A stretch of 64,000 nt of DNA. It comes from Tranzscheliella williamsii. Lineage: Eukaryota > Basidiomycota > Ustilaginomycetes > Ustilaginales > Ustilaginaceae. Positions 29,801 through 40,679 of this stretch are shown here, in pieces. The position numbers were made by a program, and so were the translations under genes. The notes below the pieces were generated by a model. It was not told the origin of the DNA. It was given only the letters and a program-made list of their open reading frames with translations, and searched no databases. The stretch is taken from NCBI GenBank assembly GCA_023212725.1, contig JALBYF010000003.1:248001-312000 (forward strand), given 5' to 3'. How positions within the stretch are numbered: position 1 is the stretch's first letter; each line of letters begins with the position of its first letter.

Positions 29801-32800
29801 CTGAATCAGGCCTTGAAGAGAGTCCAGGATGGTGGAGGCGACAATCTTGTCAAGCTGTTTGAAGACATTCTCATCGTGCAGGACCAATGCCAACAATTGT
29901 AGCCGCAGAGCAACGTAGTCAGCCCTGACGCCTACAACATCTTGATCTACCTCCTGGACCACCTTGATCAGGGACTCGATATTGTGCAAAACCTTGCTCT
30001 GATCGCTAACGTCGAGCAAAATGGCAGATTTGACCTCGAAGACAAGCGCAGGGTGATGGTCGGCTAGTTCGAGAGCTCGTAGCACGAGGCTGGACTGGAT
30101 AGCAGCTCGCTGGCGGTCAAGCTCAGCCTTCATCTCAGCGACCTTCTCGGCGTCTTGGGTATCGTCAACCACCTTGGCAGAAGGTGTGACCTCATCCGCG
30201 TCGGTCATCATTGTGTCTGTGGCGGCGGCATCTGTCGCGTCAGATCCCGACGGCCGAGACTCTCCGTTGGTCGTATCATCTGAAGAAACGGCTACTCCAT
30301 TCTGCAAGGGATGTGCAGCAGTGCTATTGGCTGAGTCACCAGTGGGAGCGTTTGATGCTTCGTCCGTTGCCGACGTCGAAGGGCCAGTAGCGTTTGGTTC
30401 CGAACCAGCCCCAGCACCGGCCTGTTCTGTTGAAGTGCTTTCGTCGCTCCAGGGTCGGTCCGGTTGATCGCGAAACTGGTTGACGACGTCGTCATGGGTG
30501 AGCAGATATTCCGTTGCGGCACTGAGATTGTTCTGGCACCGAGACAAAGCATGGCGCGCGGCATTGGCGGGGAAGCCCATGTCGGTGAGCATCCGGACGC
30601 GGTCTTCGTTTGGAGGGCGGCGGGTTTGCGCAGGGCGTGGCGAAGACCCGAATGTGAAAGGGTTCCTCATACTCAATCCACCGAGCATAGCAGGAAGCCC
30701 TGACTGAAGCCCGGGGCCTGAGGCCGATGGGTTGGCGGCGTTCGGCTTCTTCGGCGTTGGTACGGTTTCATTTTGAGCTTTTAGAATGGTCAACAGGTTT
30801 TGAAGCATAAGCCTATTCACTGAGGCGGGCAGGGATGGCAACCAAGGCTTCTCCCAGGTGCCTTGCAGCACGGCAAGTATGGAGCTGCGAAGTCGAACGA
30901 GATAGGCGTGGGGCTCGAAGACGTCGAGACCACCATCTTTGATCAGCTGCGTGGTTTGCAAGGAATCGGTGAGACCCTTTGAGCCAGCGAGTTTGAGTAG
31001 AACGCTGAGCATGACCTTAAGACCGCCGCAAGTATGGCCCAGCTTAAGTCCGGCTTCACCAATGTCAGAGACCGGAGGCTCAGCGCGAGTACCGTCAGCG
31101 TTGTAAAAGTGATCAATCTCAGCCGTATAGCGGCGATAGAGGTCGAAAAGAGCATCCAGCCCACCTTTCCTGTCCAGACCCCGCAGTATAGCGGTCTGCA
31201 CCGTGTTGGGCGTCGACCGGTCATCAAAGAGGAGACAACTGACCTGGCAGACCATGAGCGTAGCGAAAGCAAAGCTGTTGGTCTCGTTGGCCGATTCTCT
31301 CCAGACAAGATGCTCTCTGAGTGCCGTGGCAATCTGATTTGAAGCGGAATGTGCTGCTGTTTTGTGCGCTGCATCAACGCTTCGGCGAGGGGCCAGGAAT
31401 CGAACGGTTTCCTGGAACAGTGAAGTGAGCGAAGACGGTATCTGTGAAGCAACGTAACGAAGCGCTGCGGCATTGCGTTGTCGGGGATCTTCCAGTGCTG
31501 TTTGCGCAGCTGCGCCAGCGTCTTGCAACTGCTGTTGGACTGTGCCGGCGACATCTTGAAGCAGGTCATCAGGAACGCCGGGTCGGGAAGGCCGCGACTC
31601 GTCGGTCCTTGTCCTGCTGAAGCCTTCGTTCGAGTCGGATCTCTCGATAGGTTCACCTGTTTCTTGATTAGCTGAGCTTTTAGCTTTGGGAGACGGGGGC
31701 GGCAGAGAGGCCTTCAGCAGCATGTTTTCCCAGGCACATGCTCGGTGCAGTGCTCCGAGCTCTTCGATGCTGATGGTCCCCGAGGTCTCGCTCGCCACCA
31801 GCGTCTGCAAAAACGTCGCTGGCATCTTGTGCCCAGCATAGGAGAATGTTTGGCAAATGTCGGACAGGAGATGAGACCTCGAGCAAAGGCTGACCAGCTT
31901 ACGGAAAGCGACATTGGCGGTTGCAGCTTCGGCTTCGGTACGGGGAATCGCAAGCGGAAGCAGTCGAGATGTGCTATTCTCATACGACATGGACGAGTAT
32001 GAGTCGGAAGAAAGGCCAAATATGGAAGTAGTCTCTTTTGCGACTGTCTTGACATCTCGGAGCATGGCGATTAATACCGTGCTAGGACTCACCTCAGCCA
32101 TGAAGCGGATAAGGGTCACTAGAGAATCTGCCGTTAATGAACCGGAAAAGTCATATGGAAGGCATGGCAACGAGTAGAAGCTCAGCAACTTGTCGAGACC
32201 ATCTAGCTTGAGGAAGTCCTTGCAATGGGAAGTAGTCTGGAAAAGGCCTTCGAGAAAGCGTGCAACCACGTCGATGGATACAACGACTGGATTGGATTCT
32301 GTCTTGTTCTCATCTTTGCGGATCGGATCTGGCTCATCTGTGATGACATCAGCCAAGGCTACAGAGCCAGTCATGACCTCGCCCGCTGTTTCCTGAGTCA
32401 GGGATGGAGCATCATTAACTGAGAGCAGGCCATAAGCAGACCGGATTTTGTGTTCAGGCGGAATGGTATAGCTCTGACCCGCTTTCTCGATTTCGTCAAG
32501 ACAGGTCATGATGGATTCCATAACAGAATTCTTGATGCTGGGTTGATGTCGGACAAGCTCGTCGATCGCGGCACCAAACATGGTCGCATTGTCGCGATCT
32601 TGAAAGACCTTGCTGTGCCTCTCCGAGATGAAAAGGGAGAAGAGTGTCGGAACTAGCTGGCGCGAGTTGAAAAGATCTAGCCCGGCCTGGTTGAGACAAA
32701 TTGCGCCGATTGCATTCGGGATAGAAAGTATCACGTCAAAGTTGGCTTCAATGTCAGTCCCGACTGCATCAAAGAAAGCCTCGGGGAGCTTTGCTTCCTG

Positions 32801-34807
32801 TAGGATGCTGAGTGAGGTGGGTTCATTGTGTACGAAGGTGGCCATAATGTTGATGGCAAGTGCAAGGATTTGTGGGCCAAAGATACGTCGATTCTCGATA
32901 ATGGCTTTCAGTGATGAGGGCAAGGACGTATTGATGAGGTTTCGGAGTCCGTCGCCCGTGCCGGTGGAGGACATCATCTGCGTGATAGACTTGAACATGG
33001 CCCTCAACATGGAAGCACGGCCAAAGGCTAGTTTGCCATACAGGTTATCCGGGCCTGGCTCACCGACGACGCTGTCACGCATTTGATCGTGAGAGCCGTC
33101 GATAACGTCGCGCTCCACCTCTTGCTGGATCCTGTCGACAATTACATCGAGACCCCTGGCGTTGCAGAAAAGGTCGAATGCTTGGGGGATAGCGTAGGTA
33201 AGGCTATCGATAAGACCCACAGCACGAGAAACCGTCCTCTGTACCATGTACCGAGTCGGTTTGGGGATCTTTATCAGTTCGACCAGAAGAGGAACAAGTC
33301 CGGCTCCTACGATCATATGGCTACCTGCAGAAACTGAGCTGATGAAGGCGACAAAGCTCAGCACCGAATCGACGTAATGATCGGTGGACTCAGGCTCGGG
33401 TGCCTTTAAGTCTTCGATCAAATCGCGCACCACGCTCATGATGATACCATGATTGACGGAAGCATTGACCGAGTTGAGCACCACGTTAATTTTACTGCGG
33501 TAGCGGCCAAGGCTGTCGAGAGCGTAGAAGGCACTGCTTTGAATCGACATGTTGACATTCTGGCTGGGATCCACGAGGCCGGCGATACGCTGCACGAGAT
33601 CCGGCTCGTACAAGAAGAGCTGCGTATTGGCAACGTTTTCGCTCATGACAAGGCCATAGCAAGCAATAGAGAGAAGACGACAAACCAGTACCTTTTGGCG
33701 CGTCTCTTGCCGGGGCATGCAGATGGCCATCCGAATGCGCTGAAAGAGTTCAAACCTCTCTTCTGGCGGTATCTCGTAAGTTTCGACAGCTTCGGCGAGA
33801 ATATCAGCGGGATCCTTGACCGCAGAGTCTACTCTGCCCAAGTCGACGCTGATAAGTCCCTCTCGCTTCGAACTGCCAGGAGCAGCAGCATGCTGGGGCG
33901 GCGTTGCTTCCATCCGGTCATCGTCTCTTAATGGGGTCGACGGTAGGGCACCTGTGGAGAAGGTCGGCGGCATGGAAGGACGGCCGTCGCGAACACGGTG
34001 GCGAGTCGGCGTAGAAAAGGCAACGTTGTGCTGCTGCTCTTCGTCTCTCGCGAGGTCGTGGTGGAGAGAGGAGGGACCAGCCGCAGGTACGGCCAAGGGC
34101 GCGGAATTCAAAGCCCCACCAGACTGGCCGCTTCGCTTAAAAAACTGAAAGCGAACATGGGTGAGATCAGAGGGGAGCACAGACACGCCCTTGGCGATGT
34201 CTACCAGACTGAGTCCGTGATCTCGAGGAGTCCATATCATGGCCAATGTGGCGAGTCTGTCCTTGGAGATCTGGAATTCGTGGCGCGGATGCTGACTGCT
34301 ATGCTGCTGCGCAACTCTGAGCACGAGACGAAGCGCAGACTCGAGAACATCGAGATCACGGGTGTATAGAAGATTGTTGAGGTGATCGAAAGAGTTGTAC
34401 AGCTTTCGATTGGTGCAATTTTCGATGAGAAGGCGGGAGAATCGCAGTATGCTGACCAAAAGGCGCTGGGTGAGCGGTGTGAAATCGTTCATCTGAATGC
34501 TGGACAGTTCGTAATCACGGCAGATGGCCTCGAGCAATCCATCGAACCGATTCAACACACCCGTCCAATAGTAAAGATCGCCCCTGGGCCAGCACCATTC
34601 AGAAACGCTGTCGAGCGTCGAAGGCAACTCATCATCAGAACATCTGCCGATGCGGTCTTGCAGCGCTAACACCTCAGGTGTCTGTCAAAACATTGGGGCA
34701 CAAAGCATAAGAGAAGCGGTAAGTAGCTGCGGATGGGAGATGAGATGGAAGATAGGAGGATCACTTACTGCTGGCGCCAGGCGCTTCGGCGACTTTGTGA
34801 TCTTCAT
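23894..34807 (-). CDS. TOM1: TOM1/HUWE1-type giant protein lacking the HECT domain
   Basis: Two exons, 34769-34807 and 23894-34681, joined across an 87-nt intron (GTAAGT...GACAG), give 3608 residues. The spliced N-terminus MKITKSPKRLAPATPEVLAL matches fungal TOM1, followed by the WCWPRGDLYYWTGVLNRFD signature. Regions: DUF908 and DUF913 armadillo-like blocks in about the first 900 residues; a UBA domain near 1373-1410 (MGFPANAARHAL); a very acidic Asp/Glu/Ser tract near 2284-2514; a charged coiled coil near 2768-2830; and three UBM-like motifs (FLEALPDELREEV, FLDALPPELRAEV, FLDTLPEHMLAEV) near 2938, 2977 and 3064. The family normally ends in a catalytic HECT domain after a further several hundred residues. 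Here translation stops after LLRSLRALDYIMTGR. The last ~130 coding bases hold no convincing splice donor, and no HECT sequence follows. TOM1/HUWE1 ligases act in ribosomal-protein and histone turnover and mRNA export; this product alone could not catalyse ubiquitin transfer. Confidence 0.93.
34682..34768 (-). other. TOM1: Intron of the TOM1-type gene
   Basis: 87 nt, donor GTAAGT (rc of 34763-34768) and acceptor CAG (rc of 34682-34684). It joins the 13-codon first exon to the main exon. Without it the main frame has only a GTG at its start. Confidence 0.85.
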
Positions 34808-35318
34808 TGGCAACGACGAGCAAACACTGCCCAATTGCTTGTCGCGCCGAGATGTGTGCTCTCGTAGCTTGTTGTGGCGGTCTGTCCTTGTAGCTTGACG
34901 TGGCCTGAGCTAGAGGGCAAGCCAACAGGAGCGGCACCTGAGGCGAAAGAGAGGTAACAGAAACTGAGCCCACCTTTGGTGTCCTTCTCTGCGTTGCTTC
35001 TCCTTTTTATGGGGGGGAATACGGCTGATGCGCAGACACGACGTTCCAGATGTTGTGCTGTGGGTGCTGAATGATGGTGTGTGAGATGAAGGTAAAGGTC
35101 GAGCGCCAGCGCCTCCAGCCAACCAACAAGGAACTCAGGGATATGTATATGCACAGATGTCGAGAATGGCGGTTGAAGATCGAAGTGAGCAGAAGGAAAA
35201 GTAAAGTAGAAAGCGAACAACTAAAATCTGAATAAAAATGTCGTAACGCATCTCTTTTTTTTTGTACGGTCTATTAGAACGAAAGACTTGAAAAGCAAGG
35301 CAGCGGCTACTCGTGAAT

Positions 35319-35328
35319 TATATAAAAA
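35319..35328 (+). promoter_or_regulatory. TATA-like element upstream of CUL4
   Basis: TATATAAAAA in an AT-rich stretch, about 440 bp upstream of the CUL4 ATG. It may serve CUL4 or the small frame just downstream. Confidence 0.3.
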
Positions 35329-35703
35329 GATAGCCAATGCATAGCGCAGATTCAACTAGTCGATCACAAGCTTCCGCTATTGAAAGGTATACTAGTAATA
35401 GCCACCTACGTTCAGGGTCCCTCAGATTTCAACGTCATTTGGATATGACCTGCAAGCAGCTTTTTCTGTTGGCACTGATTGTAAGCATGTGGAGCAGACC
35501 AACCTATTCGAAACTTTCTCCAAGACAAGTAACTCAGATCAAGACTGGACGATTAGCTGGACTTCGAACCTGGCGTTGCTGATATTCGATGATTGACAGC
35601 GTTTATTCACGATTATCACCGCGGACCTTCGCCTCTCTTTCGCACGTCCCCAGCGTTATTGCCGCCGCAGCAAATCATTGGCTTTCCACTCTCCGTCCAT
35701 AGC

Positions 35704-35730
35704 ATGCTGGACGTCCGTATCTCAGCATAG
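35704..35730 (+). promoter_or_regulatory. CUL4: 8-codon upstream ORF before CUL4
   Basis: ATG at 35704 with A at -3, stop TAG at 35728-35730, 35 nt before the CUL4 ATG and in a different frame. No other ATG intervenes. Confidence 0.4.
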
Positions 35731-35765
35731 TCAAGGACGACACGCTCGCAAAGTTGGTTACGACT

Positions 35766-38204
35766 ATGGCATCTTCGTCCTCGCCGCGCCCACGCGGGTC
35801 GTTGGCAGATGCGCTGATGCATCAGGCCAAACATTCTGGCTCAGCACTTTTTGATGCCTCTGCAGCTGCTCAGGCGGCCTCGGCAGGAGGTTTCGGTGCC
35901 TTTCTAGCCAAGATTCAGGAAGCATCTCTTTCCCAGGGTCACAGCTCCACTTCACAGCTCCAAGTGGCATCGTTCCACCCTGAACGGACTAGACCGTCAG
36001 CGACCTATCTCTCGCAGGCTACGCAGCAACTCATCCGAGCGGTCCGCCTGATCCTCTCGACGGATTCCGCCGCGATTTCGAAGCATCTGCCGCCTTTGGA
36101 AACACTGTACACTCTCACCAACAATATTGTATCGCTCTCGGGCCAGGCTGCCATGGATGATCTGTACGGCTCCATCAAGATCGTGATAGAGCGAGCTGCT
36201 GGCGCGGTTGCCTCGTCCCTCGGCGGCTCTGGTGCGAGCCAGTCATCGGTCGAGGCGCATATCAGTTGGCTTGGGCAGCTTCGGTCCACATGGTCCGATT
36301 GGTGCGATAGTGTCAATTTGGTCCGTGATGTGCTTCTGCCGTTGGATCGATTGCTATACGTCAAAGCTCAGCGCCATGCCGATAACAGTCAGCCGCCCAT
36401 CTGGGATCTTGCCATTGACGTTTTTGGCCACCGCATCCTACAGGACAGCCAGCTGGTCGCTCTTATCTTTGACCGCATCGCCACCGCCATCAACGCAGCG
36501 AGGCGAGAGGGCTATGCTTATCAGGCCTTGCACGCCGAAGTGGCGGATATGTTTGTCAAGTTGCATGCTGAAGAGGCGCTAGACCGAGCCATCCTCGAGT
36601 CCACCTCCGCTTTCTATCGGGACGAGGCCTCCATCTCTATGGCCACCATGGAGCCAGAGGCCTATCTTGCCTTCGCTGATCGACGGATTGACGAGGAGGA
36701 GAAGCGCACCGTATGGTGCCTCCTTACCCCCGGCGGCCAAACGGACAACATGGCTGCAGTACGTCGAGAACTTGTCGCTAACCACGCGGACAGGCTGTTG
36801 GGGACTCTGCCTCAGCTGATAGAAAAGGCGCGCACAGAAGAGCTAGGCAAGATGTTCAAGCTGTTGAAAAGCGTGGACAAGCGCAGCGAATTTCGCACCG
36901 CTTTCGGTACCTGCATCAAGTCGCAAGGAGAGGCCATTGTCAGCGACAGGGCTAGAGACGAAGAGATGGTCGAGCGTCTCCTCGTTTACAAGTCGGCAAT
37001 TGATACCATCGTTCAAAACAGCTTTGAGGGGGACAATGACTTTATCAATCTGCAGAAGGACAGCTTTGAGGTCTTCATCAATAAGCGCGAGAACAAACCT
37101 GCCGAGTTAATTGCCAAGTATTTGGACGCCAAGTTGCGGAGCGGCAATAAAACGATGAGCGATGAGGAGCTAGAGCATAGCTTGGATGAGGCACTCATTC
37201 TCTTCCGCTTCACGCACGCCAAAGACATGTTCGAAGAGTTCTACAAGCGGTACTTTGCGAAGCGGCTTTTGCTCAACCGTTCAGCGTCGTCGGATGCCGA
37301 GCGCAGCATGCTGCTCAAGCTCAAAGAGGAGTGCGGGCCAGAATTCACGGCGAGGCTGGAAACGATGATCAAGGATATCGAAATATCAAAAGATCTGATG
37401 GACGAGTACGAACGGTTCGCGGCTAAACAGGTCAAGGAAGAAGGCGGGCAGAAGGACGCCTTCGATCTCAGCGTCAGTGTTTTGACGCAAGCCCACTGGC
37501 CCACATACCCGCCCGTGGAGATTGTCCTTCCCGCCGAGCTCACGGCGGCGGTGGAGCGCTTCTCGACCTTCTACCAGACGCGGAACAGCGGTCGACGGCT
37601 GCACTGGCAGCATACGTTAGGGACTCTCTCCCTCCACGCGCAATTTGCCAAGGCTGGGCAGAAGGAGCTTAACGTCAGCACGTTCCAGGCTACGGTCCTG
37701 ATGCTATTCAACCATTTGGCGCCTGGTGACAAGCTGAGCTATCAAGACATCAAGGCAGAGACAGGCTTGGAAGACAAGGAGCTCAAACGGACGCTACAGA
37801 GTCTAGCGTGTGGACAGATTCCGACGCGAGTCCTTCGCAAGATGCCGCAGGGCAAGGAGGTGGAAGAAAGCGACGAGTTTGTATTCAATGACAATTTTAA
37901 GAACGAACGACACCGGATCCGGATTAACCAGATCCAGATGAAGGAGACGGCGGAGGAGCAAAAGTCGACGGAGCAGCGCGTCTTTTTGGACCGAGAGCTG
38001 ATTCTGCAGGCTGCGGCGGTGCGGGTGCTGAAGGCGAAAAAGACAATCAAGCACTCGGAGCTGATCACCGAGGTGGTGGACCAGATCAAGAGCCGGTTCG
38101 CGGTGGACGTCTCGGAGATCAAGAAGGTTTTTGAAGTGCTGATTGAAAAGGATTACATGGAACGAGTCGAGGGCGAGCGCGGCGTCTACCGCTATCTGGC
38201 GTGA
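35766..38204 (+). CDS. CUL4: Cullin 4 scaffold of CRL4 ubiquitin ligase
   Basis: 812 residues from the ATG at 35766 (an upstream in-frame TTG is not used). Full-length cullin: N-terminal cullin repeats that would bind a DDB1-type adaptor (about 80-440), the cullin homology domain (about 440-680) and the C-terminal winged helix ending in DYMERVEGERGVYRYLA. CUL4 identity is supported by INKRENKPAELIAKYLDAKLRSGNK, FRFTHAKDMFEEFYKRYFAKRLL, VLTQAHWPTYPP and RIRINQIQMKET, which follow animal CUL4A closely. The neddylation Lys is K756, in VRVLKAKK. CRL4 ligases act in DNA replication licensing, repair and histone methylation control in the nucleus. The gene is divergent from the TOM1-type gene. The N-terminus (1-70) is low-complexity and Ala/Ser-rich. 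Confidence 0.93.
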   Translation: MASSSSPRPRGSLADALMHQAKHSGSALFDASAAAQAASAGGFGAFLAKIQEASLSQGHSSTSQLQVASFHPERTRPSATYLSQATQQLIRAVRLILSTDSAAISKHLPPLETLYTLTNNIVSLSGQAAMDDLYGSIKIVIERAAGAVASSLGGSGASQSSVEAHISWLGQLRSTWSDWCDSVNLVRDVLLPLDRLLYVKAQRHADNSQPPIWDLAIDVFGHRILQDSQLVALIFDRIATAINAARREGYAYQALHAEVADMFVKLHAEEALDRAILESTSAFYRDEASISMATMEPEAYLAFADRRIDEEEKRTVWCLLTPGGQTDNMAAVRRELVANHADRLLGTLPQLIEKARTEELGKMFKLLKSVDKRSEFRTAFGTCIKSQGEAIVSDRARDEEMVERLLVYKSAIDTIVQNSFEGDNDFINLQKDSFEVFINKRENKPAELIAKYLDAKLRSGNKTMSDEELEHSLDEALILFRFTHAKDMFEEFYKRYFAKRLLLNRSASSDAERSMLLKLKEECGPEFTARLETMIKDIEISKDLMDEYERFAAKQVKEEGGQKDAFDLSVSVLTQAHWPTYPPVEIVLPAELTAAVERFSTFYQTRNSGRRLHWQHTLGTLSLHAQFAKAGQKELNVSTFQATVLMLFNHLAPGDKLSYQDIKAETGLEDKELKRTLQSLACGQIPTRVLRKMPQGKEVEESDEFVFNDNFKNERHRIRINQIQMKETAEEQKSTEQRVFLDRELILQAAAVRVLKAKKTIKHSELITEVVDQIKSRFAVDVSEIKKVFEVLIEKDYMERVEGERGVYRYLA

Positions 38205-40679
38205 CCGCCTGGCGCGCCCCGATCGCCCTTCTTCCGCCGCCACACACCAGCCCGATCGGTACCTGATCTACGCCGGACGACGATACCAATGTCCACTCGT
38301 ATACTCGTTCACCGATCTGTCTCACGTCATACACATGAAAGATCATGGCGGCCTAACAGCCTCCTCACAGGCCTATTATTCAGTATTTTTTGCGCGTATT
38401 TTTGCTGGTTTTTCGCGTGTTTTCTCCTAATTTCGACGTGGAGTTCAGATGAAAACAGCCAACCCTCTCGGGTGGGGTGGCGGCAAGGCGGAGCGCAAAG
38501 AACATTCCGTGTTGTGCGAGGATCTTGCGGCATGAGGTCTCTCTGCAGTTGAGGGAACGTCCTCCCGGAGAAGTGAATGGGAGCGGGGGCTGATGGATGG
38601 GCGAGCGAGGCCGAAGAGCTAGGCGGAGGGGGCGCTGCTGGACAGGAATTCGTCGGGTGTGCGGCGGCTTATGCAAGACGGCAAACGAGACGGCGTCTGC
38701 TGGCGGGCTTTGGTCCATGCACGGCCTCAAGGAGGGGGCGAGCTTCGCCAGCGTTCCCGGGCGGCGAAATCTCGGCCCCGCAGAGGCAGCAGCGCCGGGT
38801 CGAAATCACGATGTTTTGTCCCCGGCCAACCCCAGCGCCATTGCATGCTTTCGTGCGCAGATATCCCCGTTTCGACAAAGATGGATCTGTTTCAGCTGCA
38901 GCGGTCGTCGGCGACCCGCTCAGAATGCGCTCTGCAGAACGCATCACAATGTCGCTACTCGACAGCGCTGACGCAAGCAAGCCGCGTCCAAAATGTGAAT
39001 CCAAAAATAGCCGAAGCCTCATCGCCATCGCCACCTCGACTCCACCCAACTCGGAATCGTCAATTATGAGCTGATTCTGCTGCCCGCCACATCCGTCCAT
39101 CCACCGTTCCTGCTCGCCAGTCCGCCAGACAAATATCTCTCCCTCTCATGTACTTGCACCATGCACTGTGACCGTGTTTCGAGAGTGTCTCTCCACGTTG
39201 CCTCGCTTGGCGAGCCAGCCCGTGACCGTGTTCTACCAGCCCTGTGTGTAGTCGTCCTTCCGGGAGAGGATGCCAAACCACCCCTCGAACGGGAGAGGGA
39301 GCAACGCCGCCAGTTTGCGTTCTTTGCGTGATTGTCCCATCTGTGCTGTTGTGATTATACCGATCCATGCGATGGCAAGAGAGCAAAATACGTAGGCTTG
39401 GGAAGCAGGGGGCAGTAGCGACATGTCCGACTGCAGATCCTTCTGTATTGAGCCACGACAATGGTGGTCAGCAGCCGTGCCGGCAAATGAAACATAGATT
39501 GCTTTGTTATGAGCCGCACCTCCCCAATCACCGGCTGATGCCCCGCCCTGCAGAAGAGGAGGCCAACCTGTCGCTTGCCCAGCTGTGTAGATCCTTACAG
39601 CACGGCTTTCGAACAGCGCTTGCCTGTGCACAATTCAGCTGATTTCGTCTTCTGGCCGAACCAGCCCGCCCTGTTGCCATTCAGCCATAGGAGCCCTCGG
39701 TACGCATGCTCTGCCCGTCTACTGCCTGCGCTGCCCAGGAACTCGAAAACTCGGCTCGCACGCATTTCGTACTTGGATGCCATCAACAAGCATCGCCATC
39801 ACTTGTACTTCGCTTGGGCAGTTCCCACCCTGGTCGGCATCGTCTGTCCGCACAAAGCTGACGGCGAAGCTGTTTCGCGTCTTACGTACACAGATGTAGC
39901 GGCGCCGCTGATGTTGTCTCCGCTCCTTAGAATCAGTTGCCGGCATGTCACTACTTTCCCAGCTGTGTCCTCGTCTTTGTCTCGTCCCGCGCAGACAGAC
40001 TGCTCGTCATTTGCCATTACTGTTTCCGCTCTCAAGCTCAGCTGATCGTGCACCCCGGTGCGTCTGCCCCAGAGTCTGACGCAACGTTTCGACCGCTTGG
40101 TGTTTGCCTCGCCGAAAGTTGCAGCAACGAATTCAATTCCTAGTTCCTTCTTTCGCCTCTCCCATGCTTGTGCTTTCGTAGGCGACCTTCTTTCTACCTT
40201 GATTCCCCAACCGATGAGTGTAGGTAGATTGACCCCTCCGTCTTTGTGGATGTACTGTAGAGCGTTACGTGAAGCAGTGCCTTTGATTTGGCTCCTCCAG
40301 TGCTTGTCAACGACTGGGCACCTTCTTCAAACTGCGACTTGAACAGGCTACAGAGCGCTCTGCCCATGAGCCCATCCAATGCAGAGGTGGCAACATCCAG
40401 CAGCTCCGGGTCAGCTGTTTTGGCCGATCTTGTAAATCTTCCCTTCGCTTCGCTAGCCCGTGGCCTGCCCCTGGACCTCCCTACTGCTTCTCCCCCTTTG
40501 ACGAGGCGCGCAGTGTGCTGGGCGGACTGCCACTGCTCGCAATCCACCTCAAGGCTCGCAACCACATATAAGGTTCCCCTGCGCTGATCCAGGACATCTC
40601 CACTCCATCCCCACCTATCCGCCCATCTTACTCCACTCACATCCAGAACCATCCTCCTGCCCTACAACCTTTTATCAAG
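38205..40679. other. Intergenic region, no gene recognised
   Basis: 2.5 kb between CUL4 and the ferritin-like gene. Several frames of 100-165 codons exist on both strands but show no domain, no consistent codon pattern and overlapping alternatives. A TATA-like element for the next gene lies at 40565-40572. Confidence 0.45.
40565..40572 (+). promoter_or_regulatory. TATA-like box of the ferritin-like gene
   Basis: CATATAAG, about 110 bp upstream of the ATG at 40680. The intervening leader is pyrimidine-rich and free of ATG, as in strongly expressed fungal genes. Confidence 0.5.

Larger units (their letters stand above)
34808..35765. promoter_or_regulatory. Divergent promoter region between TOM1-type gene and CUL4
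   Basis: 958 bp shared by two ubiquitin-related genes. An AT-rich part holds a TATA-like TATATAAAAA at 35319-35328 (+). An 81-codon ATG-initiated frame (35337-35582, +) and an 8-codon upstream ORF (35704-35730) lie before CUL4. Confidence 0.5.

Noticed and set aside
35560..35620. T-arm-like sequence (rc GGTTCGAAGTCC) suggesting a minus-strand tRNA
   Set aside because: The T-loop is followed by T instead of the invariant C, and no matching acceptor or D-arm was found.
39575..40045. Frames of 100-165 codons in the CUL4 to ferritin-like gap
   Set aside because: Competing overlapping frames on both strands with no family resemblance.
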